Source: Alcanivorax sp. | Lineage (GTDB): Bacteria > Pseudomonadota > Gammaproteobacteria > Pseudomonadales > Alcanivoracaceae | Reading direction: 5' to 3' | Assembly: GCA_022565695.1 (NCBI GenBank) | Contig: JAIUME010000002.1 | Span: 124,001 to 188,000, forward strand | Length of the DNA stretch: 64,000 nt | In this document: one piece after another, positions 45,823 to 54,707 of the stretch | How the letters are laid out: each line of letters opens with the position of its first letter | How positions within the stretch are numbered: the stretch's first letter is position 1 | Notes under the pieces: generated by a model | Databases searched by the model: none | Seen by the model: only the letters and a program-made list of their open reading frames with translations | Told to the model about the DNA's origin: nothing | Program-made: the position numbers and the translations under genes

Positions 45823-46408
45823 GGCGCCACATGCACCAGGCGGTCGGGCCATGGTCAGGTAGCGTCAATTCGTGCAGCACGTCGAAACCGAAATGCCGGT
45901 ACAGGACGACATTGTCCGGGTTGCAGGTTTCCAGATAGACGGGCAATACGCTGCGGTCACATTGAGTCAGTACATTGTCCAGCAGCAGGCGCCCCAGGCC
46001 ACGGCCCTGCGCGCGGGGATCGACGCCGATGAGTTGCAGATAGAAGTGCGGCGTGACCGGATGTAATGCCTGGACCCGGCGGATACCGTGTAGCCGGGCA
46101 GGCAACCGTACAAGCCCGCACAGCCTGACCAGGTCCGGCAGGAAGCGAAAGTGCGCAAAAGGGCTGCTGCCCCAGGTGCCAGGCGGCGACCAGAGTGCGG
46201 CGGCCTGGCGGGATGCGACGGTGTGTATCAGGCCTGAAGGTTCGGCAAGATGGCGCAACTGGGCGAGGAACGCGGCTTCGAGGCGCTGATCGTAGCGTTG
46301 ATCGGGAAGCGCCATCCAGCGCCAGAAGGGATCATCCCGGAAGGCACGGGCCAGGGTGCGGGCAAGCAGTGGCAGATCGGTCGCCCCGGCGCGTCGAATA
46401 TCGGGCAT
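45752..46408 (-). CDS. GNAT family N-acetyltransferase
   Basis: Product of 218 residues from the ATG at 46408 with GAGGA 7 bp upstream. The acetyl-CoA loop is LQLIGVDPRAQGRGLGRLLL (R-x-x-G-x-G/A), followed by VYLETCNPDNVVLYRHFGF, a classic GNAT end. Substrate unknown. The gene runs through the end of the acyltransferase gene on the opposite strand (71-bp overlap). Confidence 0.88.
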   Translation of the reverse strand: MPDIRRAGATDLPLLARTLARAFRDDPFWRWMALPDQRYDQRLEAAFLAQLRHLAEPSGLIHTVASRQAAALWSPPGTWGSSPFAHFRFLPDLVRLCGLVRLPARLHGIRRVQALHPVTPHFYLQLIGVDPRAQGRGLGRLLLDNVLTQCDRSVLPVYLETCNPDNVVLYRHFGFDVLHELTLPDHGPTAWCMWRPTSASDASETVQGAPLPGPAPDH

Positions 46409-46527
46409 GCGGTGATCCTCTATAGCCTGCGCTGCGGCGGTGACCTGAACAGAACAGTCTTTCAGTGAACACATTGTGCGCCCGGGGGCGCGGTCAGGAC
46501 AGTAAAGTTTGCGACAAGGAGTAACAC

Positions 46528-48045
46528 ATGCTGGGCAACAGGCCGGATCTCGCGAAGCTCGCGGACACGCGCTGGGATCTGATAGTGATTGGCGGTGGCA
46601 TCACTGGTGCGGGCATTCTGCACCAGGCAGCGCAGCTTGGAATAAAAGTTCTTCTTGTTGAAAAACATGATTTTAGCTATGGAACTTCCAGTAAATCTTC
46701 AAAGATGGTGCACGGTGGTTTGCGCTATCTGAAGCAGGGGGATATTCGTCTGACGCGGGAGTCACTGCAGGAGCGGGAGCATCTGTTGCGGCATTTGCCC
46801 GGCCTGGTGGTGCGGCAGAGCTACCTGTTTCCGCTACGACACGGGCAGTTTCCCGGACGCTGGGCCATGACGGTGGCACTGTGGTTCTACGATATGCTCG
46901 CGGGTGTGCGCGACCACCGTTGGGTCAACGCTGCCGAGCTGACACAACGCATCCCGGCGCTCGACACCCGCTCGCTCAAGGGTGCAATGCGATATACCGA
47001 TGCCCTGACCGATGACACCCGATTGGTGATGCGGGTGCTGCATGACGCTGTGGAAGAGGGCGGTCGGGCAATCAATTATTGCGGCGTTGATGAGGTGACA
47101 CAGCGACCGGGCGGCGATCTGGCGCTCAGCGTGACAGATCATGCCGGAGATGGCCTGACCACAACACTGGTCGCGCGGCGTGTGATCAATGCCACCGGTG
47201 CCTGGGCCGATCAGCTATCGGGCGCGGCTGCGCGAGTCAGGCCGCAGCGCGGCAGCCATCTGTTTGTGCCGGCAGCGCGTTTGCAGGTCACTGAATGCCT
47301 GACGCTGGTCAACCCGCGGGATGGTCGCCCGGTGTTTGTCTTTCCCTGGGAAGGCGAAACCTGTATCGGCACAACCGACCTGGATCATCGGGGTGACCTG
47401 GATCGTGAGCCGCGGGCGACTCGCGAAGAAATCGATTACCTGCTGGACCTGGTCAATGGCTTCTTTCCCGACACGCAACTGACGGAAGCCGATATCCTCT
47501 CCACCATGGCGGGCGTTCGCCCGATCATTGCGTCAGGGAAGGGTGGGGACCCGTCCAGCGAGCGTCGCGATCATGCCGTCTGGTCGCAGGACGGCGTCAT
47601 CACTGTCAGTGGCGGCAAGTTGACCACCTTCCGTGTCATCGCGCTGGATGCCCTGGCTATGGCGGGATTTATCGACCGGCATCGCTACCGGTCACTGCGA
47701 CGCGGTGGCCCCCGGTTTTCCCGCAATAGCGCGATCCCTGCCGGCCTCGGGCATCCACTGCGTCGCTGGCCGGAGGGCGACGCGTTGCTGGCCGAGGTTG
47801 ACTGGATACTGCGCAACGAAATGGTGGAGCATCTGGATGATCTGATGCTGCGACGTACCCGGCTGGGGAACATGCTGCCCCGGGGCGGTGAGGCGCGCTT
47901 GCCGGTTTTCGAGCCGCTTGTCCGTGAGCGACTGGGCTGGACGGCATCGCGCTGGGAGACGGAAGTGCAGCGCTACCTCGGCATCATCGGGGAGAGCTAC
48001 AGCGTCCAGCCCGGGAATATGGGTATCGTCGATGCATCCTGCTAG
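46528..48045 (+). CDS. glpD: aerobic glycerol-3-phosphate dehydrogenase
   Basis: GlpD oxidises glycerol 3-phosphate to dihydroxyacetone phosphate at the membrane and passes electrons to ubiquinone. The product has 505 residues, with the FAD motif VIGGGITGAGI near the N-terminus and the conserved GTSSKSSKMVHGGLRYLKQG segment. It starts at an ATG behind AAGGAGTAA. No glpK or glpF gene is in the window. It supports use of glycerol from lipids. Confidence 0.95.
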   Translation: MLGNRPDLAKLADTRWDLIVIGGGITGAGILHQAAQLGIKVLLVEKHDFSYGTSSKSSKMVHGGLRYLKQGDIRLTRESLQEREHLLRHLPGLVVRQSYLFPLRHGQFPGRWAMTVALWFYDMLAGVRDHRWVNAAELTQRIPALDTRSLKGAMRYTDALTDDTRLVMRVLHDAVEEGGRAINYCGVDEVTQRPGGDLALSVTDHAGDGLTTTLVARRVINATGAWADQLSGAAARVRPQRGSHLFVPAARLQVTECLTLVNPRDGRPVFVFPWEGETCIGTTDLDHRGDLDREPRATREEIDYLLDLVNGFFPDTQLTEADILSTMAGVRPIIASGKGGDPSSERRDHAVWSQDGVITVSGGKLTTFRVIALDALAMAGFIDRHRYRSLRRGGPRFSRNSAIPAGLGHPLRRWPEGDALLAEVDWILRNEMVEHLDDLMLRRTRLGNMLPRGGEARLPVFEPLVRERLGWTASRWETEVQRYLGIIGESYSVQPGNMGIVDASC

Positions 48046-48122
48046 ACTGCGCCTTTCTGCAAAGGGATCGGCAATAGATATTGCCGGTCGTGTCAGCGCA
48101 CATCACAGCGGTCTTCCACGCC

Positions 48123-48977
48123 ATGCTCAGCTACCAACACGGCTACCACGCCGGTAATTTCGCAGACGTCCACAAGCACGTCGTGCTGACCCTCATTCTG
48201 GCGTACCTGCGGCGCAAGCCAGGGCCGCTTTCGGTGCTGGATTTCTATGCCGGTCGTGGTCGCTATGATCTGCACAGCGCCCAGGCGGCGAAAACCGGCG
48301 AGGCCGCCACCGGCATCATGCGCGTCCTCGATCAGCCCTGGCCTGCGTTGCTGGATGACTATCGCGACGCGCTGATGAGCGTCAACAAGGGCGTTGCCAA
48401 AGGCACGCTGGCGCGCTATCCGGGGTCGCCACTCATCGCCCGTCATGCGGGCGGCGATGAGGTGAGGCTGACCTGTTGCGAGCTACACCCCATGGAATTC
48501 AGTGTGCTGGCCGAGCTGTTCCGGCCGATTACCAGCAAGCCACGGCCACGCGTGCAGCTGCATCGCCGGGACGCCTTTGATGCAATGATAGCCATGCTGC
48601 CACCCACACCCCGTCGCGGGCTGGCGATCCTGGATCCGAGCTACGAATTACGGGACGACTACAGCGCCATGGCGAAGGCGCTGACTCAGGCGCTCAAGCG
48701 CTGGAGCACCGGGGTCTACCTGCTCTGGTATCCGCTGCTGCCGGACGCCCGCCATGAGCGCATGTTGCGCTCAATACGTGCCGTTGCGCCGGGGGATACC
48801 CTGCAGAGCGAACTGGTGGTGCGCAAATCCGGTGCCGGGATGCATGGCTCGGGCCTGCTGGTCATCAATCCGCCTTATGTGCTGGCGGAGCAGTTGGCCT
48901 CGCTGGAAAGCTGGTTTGCCACGCTGTCCGACCTGCCGACGGGGCAGGGTGCGGCAGGCGGCCTGTTTGCCAGGTAG
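48123..48977 (+). CDS. rlmJ: 23S rRNA adenine-2030 N6-methyltransferase RlmJ
   Basis: Product of 284 residues from the ATG at 48123; the N-terminus MLSYQHGYHAGNFADVHKHVV is the family signature, so the longer frame from 48081 is rejected. The SAM motif is SVLDFYAGRGRYDL. The catalytic N/DPPY motif reads DPSY (LAILDPSYE), a change from Pro to Ser that I believe also occurs in other members of this family. RlmJ methylates a single adenine in 23S rRNA. Monocistronic or downstream of glpD by 77 bp. Confidence 0.93.
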   Translation: MLSYQHGYHAGNFADVHKHVVLTLILAYLRRKPGPLSVLDFYAGRGRYDLHSAQAAKTGEAATGIMRVLDQPWPALLDDYRDALMSVNKGVAKGTLARYPGSPLIARHAGGDEVRLTCCELHPMEFSVLAELFRPITSKPRPRVQLHRRDAFDAMIAMLPPTPRRGLAILDPSYELRDDYSAMAKALTQALKRWSTGVYLLWYPLLPDARHERMLRSIRAVAPGDTLQSELVVRKSGAGMHGSGLLVINPPYVLAEQLASLESWFATLSDLPTGQGAAGGLFAR

Positions 48978-49247
48978 TGCATGCACAGGTGCCGAAATTT
49001 GGTAAGTATATTTTTCTGAAAGCGGTTCATTTCTGTAAAAATACATATTTATCAGTTTCTTAACATATATATTTAATGTTGATTGTAGGAAATTGGGACG
49101 TTTGCCTGTTTGACCTTGGGCTCGAACCGGCGTATTCAGTGAACACTGCGGCGCAGCGTATGCCGCAATTACAATAATAAGTAGCCGCATGGATGCCTGG
49201 CGCCAATTGGTTCCGGCCCTGCAGGCTGCTCTCGGGAGGCAAGCCCC
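48978..49247. other. 270-bp AT-rich gap before the TetR gene
   Basis: The first half is strongly AT-rich (for example TTTTCTGAAAGCGG and TACATATTTATCAG). No gene and no clear -35/-10 pair were recognised, but it is the likely promoter region of the regulator gene. Confidence 0.5.
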
Positions 49248-49883
49248 ATGGGCGTCAGAGCAGAACAGAAACAACGAACCCGTGCAGCGCTGGTCAGCGC
49301 TGCGCTCGAGATGGTGGCCAATGGCCGCGCCTTCAGCAGCCTCAGTCTGCGTGAGGTCACCCGCACCGCCGGTGTGGTCCCCACCGCGTTCTACCGGCAC
49401 TTCCAGACGATGGACAACCTCGGTCTGGCGATTGTTGAGGAGGCGCTACCCGCGCTTCGCTCGCAGATGCGGGCGCTGCGCCACGATACCGTGACCATGG
49501 AGGGGTTGCTGATCTCCTCGGTGGACGTCTTTTTCGACTTCGTGCTTGAGCATGCCCAGGAATTTCTCTTCTTCGGCCGCGAGATTACGGGCGGCAGCGC
49601 CACGCTGCGCAAAGCCTTGCGCATGCATACGGTCCGCTTCGGGTACGACCTGGCGGATGATCTTGCCCGGATCGGTTTTGCCAACCATCTTTCCGACGCC
49701 GAGCGCTTTATGGTGGCGGATCTGCTGGTACGCGCGGTACTCACCACATCCCAGGACATGCTGGGGCTGCGTCATAATGACGAAGCCATGAAAGCGCTGC
49801 GGGCACGCACGGCACAACAGATGCGGGTGGTTGTCCTCGGCATGCTCAATTGGTCATCCAGCGAGTACGCGGCCGCGTCCTGA
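49248..49883 (+). CDS. TetR family regulator, FabR-like
   Basis: Product of 211 residues. The N-terminal helix-turn-helix is FSSLSLREVTRTAGVVPTAFYRHFQTMDNLGLAI, almost the FabR/DesT pattern ([20 protein letters not shown]) with the same start MGVRAEQKQRTR. In that family the regulator senses acyl-CoA or acyl-ACP and represses unsaturated fatty acid or other lipid genes. Here it is followed in the same direction by the GMC/ALDH operon, which has a palindrome at its start, so it may control that operon. Start ATG 9 bp after GGGAGG. Confidence 0.88.
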   Translation: MGVRAEQKQRTRAALVSAALEMVANGRAFSSLSLREVTRTAGVVPTAFYRHFQTMDNLGLAIVEEALPALRSQMRALRHDTVTMEGLLISSVDVFFDFVLEHAQEFLFFGREITGGSATLRKALRMHTVRFGYDLADDLARIGFANHLSDAERFMVADLLVRAVLTTSQDMLGLRHNDEAMKALRARTAQQMRVVVLGMLNWSSSEYAAAS

Positions 49884-49989
49884 CGTGTTTCATTCCCTGA
49901 GGTAGCCTCCTGCTTCGCGCCCCGCGCGTCGAAGGGGGTGCCCGTGGGCGTAAAACCGTGACAGTGTAGACTGGTTAAATGGATTTATG

Positions 49990-50003
49990 TGTACTATAGT
50001 ACA
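49990..50003. promoter_or_regulatory. perfect 14-bp palindrome, likely operator
   Basis: TGTACTATAGTACA is a perfect palindrome, and it includes TACTAT (49992-49997), a plausible -10 box. It ends 28 bp before the GTG of the GMC gene. A protein bound here would block the promoter. The nearest regulator is the FabR-like TetR protein just upstream. No good -35 was seen. Confidence 0.6.
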
Positions 50004-50031
50004 AATTACACAGGGATGATCAGGTGCTGTT

Positions 50032-51483
50032 GTGAAACTCTCCCGATACGACTACATCATTGTCGGCTCCGGTGCCGGCGGGGGCGTGCTGGCGTTTCAT
50101 CTGGCCCGCGCCGGCAAGCGAGTACTGATGCTGGAAGCCGGTCAGCGCTGGCAACCCCGGGACTACCCGGACAATGAACTGGATGCCAGCGCCCGGTTGA
50201 TGTGGAGCGGCGGTGTCGAGCCCAGCCAGGATGCATCCCTGATGCTGATGCGTGGCAGGACGCTGGGGGGCGGCACGGTAATCAACCAGTGCCTGCTGGA
50301 TCGTTTTGATGATATTGCACTGGATGACTGGGCGGCGCGCAGCGGCCTGGACAGCTTCAGTGAAACGGCCATGGGGCGACATTACGACGCCGTTGAGGCC
50401 GATCTGTCCCTGCAATCGATCCCCGAAAGCGACTGGAACGGGAATGCCCGTATTTATGCGGACGGCTTTGATCGGCTGGGCTATCGGCGCGCGCCATTAC
50501 GCCGTGGGCAGTCGCGCTGTGATGTTGCGGGTGGCAACGACTGCATGCGATGCCTCGGCGGATGCCCCAGGGCGTCCAAGCAGAGCACGGCAGCCACCTT
50601 CCTGCCCCGGGCGGAAGAACTCGGCCTGGAAATCATTACCGGCTGCCACATCCACGGTGTGGTCCACGGCAGCGCGGGCGTAACCGTCTACGGACAGGTG
50701 GGACGGGAGCAGGTGCAGTTCTTCGCCGCCCGGTGCGTGCTCGCCGCAGGCACCCTGGGCAGCAGCCGCATTTTGATGAACTCGGGGCTTGGCGATGCCT
50801 TGCCAGCGCTGGGTAAAGGCTTTTTCTGTCACCCCCAGTTCGTCACCTTTGCGCGTTACGCGGAGCCCGTCGATGCCCATCGGGGCAGTTTCCAGGCCTT
50901 GAAATCCGACGATCCGCGTTTTCGCGCAGCGGGGTTCAAGCTCGAGAATGTCTTCATGGGGCCCGTGGCAGCGGCCTATCTGCTGCCTGGCGGCGCCCGG
51001 GCTCACCAGCGTCTGATGCGCGACTATCGGCACCTGGCCTGTATTGAAGTGGCCGTGCGGGATGTGACGCCCGGACGTCTGTCTCTCAGTCGCGGCGGAC
51101 AGCTGCGCATTCACAAGTCCTTGGGGGCGCCCGAGCGCAAGCGTGCCCGCGAGGGATTAAAGATCATACGTGACATCTACCGGGTAACCGGTGCGACCGA
51201 GGTGGCGCAGGCGCCCACCGGCATCGGGCTGCATCTTATGGGGGGATGTGCCCAGGGCCTGCATCGCGACAGTTCCGTGGTGAATCCGGAGTTTGCGGTG
51301 CACGGCATGCCACGTCTGCATGTTGTGGACGGCAGCCTGTTTCCCAGCGCGCCGGGTATTAACCCGTCACTGACCATCATGGCGCTGGCGCACCGGGCAG
51401 CAGAGGCATTACTCGGTGGTGCGCAGGCACCGGCGGGCATATCCCGGAGCGTCCCGGCTGATGCAGCGGAGGTCTCCGCATGA
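50032..51483 (+). CDS. GMC family alcohol oxidoreductase
   Basis: Product of 483 residues starting at GTG (AGGTG 7 bp before). The FAD motif is VGSGAGGGVLAFHLARAGKRVLMLEAG (residues 11-37), with the GMC segment GRTLGGGTVINQC. Four cysteines at CDVAGGNDCMRCLGGCP are unusual for GMC proteins and could ligate a metal or Fe/S cluster. The C-terminal HLMGGCAQG and NPSLTIMALAHRAAEAL region is typical. It probably oxidises a long-chain alcohol to the aldehyde used by the ALDH in the same operon. It overlaps the next gene by ATGA. Confidence 0.88.
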   Translation: MKLSRYDYIIVGSGAGGGVLAFHLARAGKRVLMLEAGQRWQPRDYPDNELDASARLMWSGGVEPSQDASLMLMRGRTLGGGTVINQCLLDRFDDIALDDWAARSGLDSFSETAMGRHYDAVEADLSLQSIPESDWNGNARIYADGFDRLGYRRAPLRRGQSRCDVAGGNDCMRCLGGCPRASKQSTAATFLPRAEELGLEIITGCHIHGVVHGSAGVTVYGQVGREQVQFFAARCVLAAGTLGSSRILMNSGLGDALPALGKGFFCHPQFVTFARYAEPVDAHRGSFQALKSDDPRFRAAGFKLENVFMGPVAAAYLLPGGARAHQRLMRDYRHLACIEVAVRDVTPGRLSLSRGGQLRIHKSLGAPERKRAREGLKIIRDIYRVTGATEVAQAPTGIGLHLMGGCAQGLHRDSSVVNPEFAVHGMPRLHVVDGSLFPSAPGINPSLTIMALAHRAAEALLGGAQAPAGISRSVPADAAEVSA

Positions 51484-51917
51484 CCACACCCGCTTCACAG
51501 CCCATCGCGGCGTTTTCCCAAAGGCATGAACAGGCCCTCGCCCGTATCGGCGATGTGCTGATTCCCGGCAACGGGTCGCTGCCGTCCTACAGTGAGAGCG
51601 GCGCCGCGGCGCTGGCGCCGCGCGCGCTGGCCGGCGCAAGACCTGTGGATCAGGTGATGATGCTGCGCCTGATCAGTGTGGTGGGCGCATTACCACGTCC
51701 GCTCATAGCGCTGTTGTTGCTGTGCATTCGTGGCGGCATGCGCTTGCCCGGGATCGCCGGTGCACCGGCCCGGTTGCTGGATCTCGCGCTCAAGGGCGTG
51801 GTGATGAACACCTATTACTGCGGGCTGGACCGCACCGCGCCGGACGGCGATTCGGCGGTATTCCACGCACTGGATTTCCGTCTGCAGATGCAGGTCGATG
51901 ATGAGGACACGAAATGA
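51480..51917 (+). CDS. small partner of the GMC oxidoreductase
   Basis: Product of 145 residues, overlapping the GMC gene at its start and the ALDH gene at its end (ATGA both times). The N-terminus ALARIGDVLIPGNGSLPSYSES resembles gluconate 2-dehydrogenase subunit 3, a small chain that pairs with GMC flavoproteins, but without a Tat signal. A hydrophobic stretch (LPRPLIALLLLCI) may anchor the complex to the membrane. Function inferred from context. Confidence 0.7.
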   Translation: MTTPASQPIAAFSQRHEQALARIGDVLIPGNGSLPSYSESGAAALAPRALAGARPVDQVMMLRLISVVGALPRPLIALLLLCIRGGMRLPGIAGAPARLLDLALKGVVMNTYYCGLDRTAPDGDSAVFHALDFRLQMQVDDEDTK

Positions 51918-53392
51918 CGGCAACACACTATCTGGATCAGGCCCGTACCGCTGCCGAAGGCTTGCGCGAGAGCAGCCTGAAAGAACGGTTGGCAGAGCTG
52001 GCGCTACTGCGGCAGCGCATTGATCAGCGCCGCGAGGACATCGCGGAGCAGGTGATGGCCGAAACCGGCAAATGCCGCACTGATGCGCTGGTCTCCGAGA
52101 TCATGGGCTCGCTGGATTATCTGCACTGGCTGAACAAGGCGGCCCCGGCCGTACTGGCGGACGAAAAAGTCTCCACACCGATTGCGCTGATGGGCAAGGC
52201 CTCGCGTATCTGGCATGAGGCACTGGGCACCGTGCTGATCATTACGCCCTGGAACTATCCGCTCCATATTGCCCTGACGGCTATTGCGCCGGCGTTTGCG
52301 GCAGGCAATGCCGTGATTCTGAAGCCCTCAGAGCACACACCGTTGAAAGGCCTCCTTGAATCCCTGGTGGCGGACCTGCCGTTGCTGTCGTCGGCGTTGC
52401 AGATCGCCTACGGCGACGGCGATACGGCGCGAGCATTGATCGATGCCCGGCCGGACAAGATCTGTTTTACCGGCAGTGCGGCCACCGGCAAGGCGATTCT
52501 TGCCCAGGCGGCCCCATTGCTGATACCGGTGGATCTGGAACTGGGCGGCAAGGATGCGATGCTGGTGTTCGATGATGTGGATCTGCATCGCACCAGCGCC
52601 GGCGCCTTGTGGGGGGCGTTCACCAATGCGGGCCAGTCCTGTACCTCGGTGGAAGCGCTGTACGTGCAACGTCCGCTGTATCGGGACATGGTTGCGACGC
52701 TGGCACAGCAGCTGGACGCGCTGATTGTGAACGAGGGCGACGCGGGTGATGCGGATATCGGCGCCATGACCACGGATTTCCAGTGCGATATCGTCGAAGC
52801 GCAACTGGAAGACGCACGCAAGAAGGGCGCGCAGATCCACGGCGGTGGCCGTATTGCCGGAACCCGCTTGCTACGGCCAGCACTGGTCACCGAGGTAACG
52901 CCGGATATGCTGCTGATGCAGCAGGAGACGTTTGGTCCTGTACTGCCGGTGCTGGCGTTCGACAATGAGGCGGAGGCCATCCGTCAGGTCAACAACAGCG
53001 GCTTCGGTCTCAGCGCCAGTGTCTGGAGCAAGGATCTCGATCGGGCCGCCCGTGTTGCGCGGGCGCTGCGAGTCGGCGCCGTGTCGATCAATAATGTGAT
53101 GCTCACCGAAGGCAATCCGGCGCTGCCGTTTGGCGGCGTGGGCGCCTCGGGCTCCGGGCGCGTCAAGGGCGCCGAGGGGCTGCGCGGCATGACCCGCTCC
53201 AAGGCGGTGCTGATCGATAAACAGCACGGCAAGCTTGAGGCCAACTGGTACCCCTATACGCGTGAAAAGTATCGGCTGTTCGGACAGCTGATCAGTGGTT
53301 TGTCCGGCAAGGGCCTCGCCGCATTGCTGCGCTTTGCCCGGGCCGGTTTGCAACTGGAAAGTCATGCCCAGAAGCCGCGGAGGAACCCGTAG
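51914..53392 (+). CDS. NAD(P)-dependent aldehyde dehydrogenase
   Basis: Product of 492 residues. The catalytic Cys is in NAGQSCTSVE and the general-base Glu in LELGGKDA; PWNYPLHIAL is the Rossmann-adjacent motif. It resembles fatty aldehyde/coniferyl-aldehyde-type ALDHs with a longer C-terminus that could contact a membrane. It should oxidise the aldehyde from the GMC oxidase to the acid. It overlaps both neighbours, so it is the third gene of the operon. Confidence 0.94.
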   Translation: MTATHYLDQARTAAEGLRESSLKERLAELALLRQRIDQRREDIAEQVMAETGKCRTDALVSEIMGSLDYLHWLNKAAPAVLADEKVSTPIALMGKASRIWHEALGTVLIITPWNYPLHIALTAIAPAFAAGNAVILKPSEHTPLKGLLESLVADLPLLSSALQIAYGDGDTARALIDARPDKICFTGSAATGKAILAQAAPLLIPVDLELGGKDAMLVFDDVDLHRTSAGALWGAFTNAGQSCTSVEALYVQRPLYRDMVATLAQQLDALIVNEGDAGDADIGAMTTDFQCDIVEAQLEDARKKGAQIHGGGRIAGTRLLRPALVTEVTPDMLLMQQETFGPVLPVLAFDNEAEAIRQVNNSGFGLSASVWSKDLDRAARVARALRVGAVSINNVMLTEGNPALPFGGVGASGSGRVKGAEGLRGMTRSKAVLIDKQHGKLEANWYPYTREKYRLFGQLISGLSGKGLAALLRFARAGLQLESHAQKPRRNP

Positions 53393-54615
53393 TGAGTCCG
53401 GCTCATGTGGCAAGCCATGTGGAACGCTATGCAGACTACCGCGACGCATTGGCGGGCCAGTCATTGCCGGCAGCGTTGGTGGATATGGCGCTGTTCGAGC
53501 AGAACCTGCGTGAGATTCTGACGCGGGCGGGCAATTTGCCCTTGCGTATCGCCGCCAAATCCGTGCGTTGCCCGGCGCTGCTGCGTCACGCGCTGGCGTT
53601 TGACGAGCGCTGTCGCGGATTGATGTGTTTTCACATGCGCGAGGCCTGCGCCCTGGCGGCGATGGGCTTTGACGATCTGCTGGTGGCTTATCCCTCATGC
53701 CAGCCAGCCGATGTGGCGGCCGTGTGCGATGCCGTGGCAGGCGGCGCCGTGATTACCCTGATGGTGGATTGTGCCGAGCAGGTGGAGCACATTGCGGCGA
53801 TCGCGGCCGAGCGCGGGGTCGTGCTGCCATTATGTCTGGATGTCGATATGTCCTGGCATCTGCCGGGGCTGAATTTCGGCGTGTACCGCTCGCCGGTACG
53901 CCATGTTGATGATGCCCTGGCGGTGTACAGGGTGATCCAGAGCAGGGATTCCGTGCGCCTCGAAGGGGTGATGGGGTATGAGGCCCAGATCGCCGGTGTG
54001 GGGGATCTGGTGCCCGGACAGACGTTGAAGAATCAGGTGGTGCGCTGGCTCAAGCGCCGATCCGTGCCACGCCTGCAGGCGCTGCGTGGCGCGGTTGTCG
54101 CAGCGCTGCGGGAGGCCGGGGCACCGCTGCGCTTCGTCAACGGCGGCGGCACCGGCAGCCTGGACACTACGCGCCATGATCCGGCGGTGACCGAAGTGAC
54201 AGCGGGCAGCGGCCTGTATGCGCCGACGCTGTTCGATCACTATCGTGACCTGAATTATGCGCCAGCGGCCCTGTTTGCACTGGAAGTCGTGCGGCAACCC
54301 GGGGTGGGTCGTATCACTTGCCTTGGCGGCGGCTATATCGCCTCCGGCGGAACCTCGCCGGGCAAAGCCCCGGTGCCGGTATTCCCCGAGGGGTTGATGC
54401 TGGAGCCGAATGAAGGGGCAGGGGAGGTACAGACGCCCTTACGGCGAGTTGATAAGCGTGCAGCGCCCTTGCCGGGTATTGGCGATCCTGTGTTCTTCCG
54501 GCATGCCAAGGCGGGTGAGCTGTGCGAACGCTTCAACCACCTGCTGCTGATACGCGATGGCCAGGTGATCGAGTCGGTGGAGACCTACCGGGGCCTGGGT
54601 TGGCAGTTCGTCTGA
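53392..54615 (+). CDS. PLP-dependent D-threonine aldolase / alanine racemase-N-like protein
   Basis: Product of 407 residues starting at a GTG that shares one base with the ALDH stop, with GGAGG 7 bp upstream. The PLP lysine is Lys56 in RIAAKSVRC, as in the N-terminal domain of alanine racemase; the C-terminal DSD1-like domain has FRHAKAGELCERFNHLLL with the zinc-binding His and Cys. It belongs to the amino acid deaminase/D-threonine aldolase family. Why it is in an alcohol-oxidation operon is not clear; it could supply or remove a hydroxy-amino-acid or amino-alcohol substrate. A terminator-like hairpin follows. Confidence 0.88.
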   Translation: MSPAHVASHVERYADYRDALAGQSLPAALVDMALFEQNLREILTRAGNLPLRIAAKSVRCPALLRHALAFDERCRGLMCFHMREACALAAMGFDDLLVAYPSCQPADVAAVCDAVAGGAVITLMVDCAEQVEHIAAIAAERGVVLPLCLDVDMSWHLPGLNFGVYRSPVRHVDDALAVYRVIQSRDSVRLEGVMGYEAQIAGVGDLVPGQTLKNQVVRWLKRRSVPRLQALRGAVVAALREAGAPLRFVNGGGTGSLDTTRHDPAVTEVTAGSGLYAPTLFDHYRDLNYAPAALFALEVVRQPGVGRITCLGGGYIASGGTSPGKAPVPVFPEGLMLEPNEGAGEVQTPLRRVDKRAAPLPGIGDPVFFRHAKAGELCERFNHLLLIRDGQVIESVETYRGLGWQFV

Positions 54616-54618
54616 CCT

Positions 54619-54643
54619 GAGCCGGTTCCGGAGCCCGGCTTTT
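54619..54643 (+). terminator. terminator-like hairpin after the GMC operon
   Basis: Stem AGCCGG / CCGGCT with a 9-base loop followed by TTTACA, 4 bp after the stop of the last gene. The T-run is short. Confidence 0.55.
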
Positions 54644-54707
54644 ACACCTTCGCGGGGCTGTTGCGGCTATCATGTCCGGATTTATGCTGTCCGGAGCACT
54701 GTTTTTC

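Noticed and set aside
48123-48977. The DPSY motif of RlmJ as a sign of inactivation
   Set aside because: I believe Ser at this place occurs in other members of the family, and the rest of the enzyme is intact.
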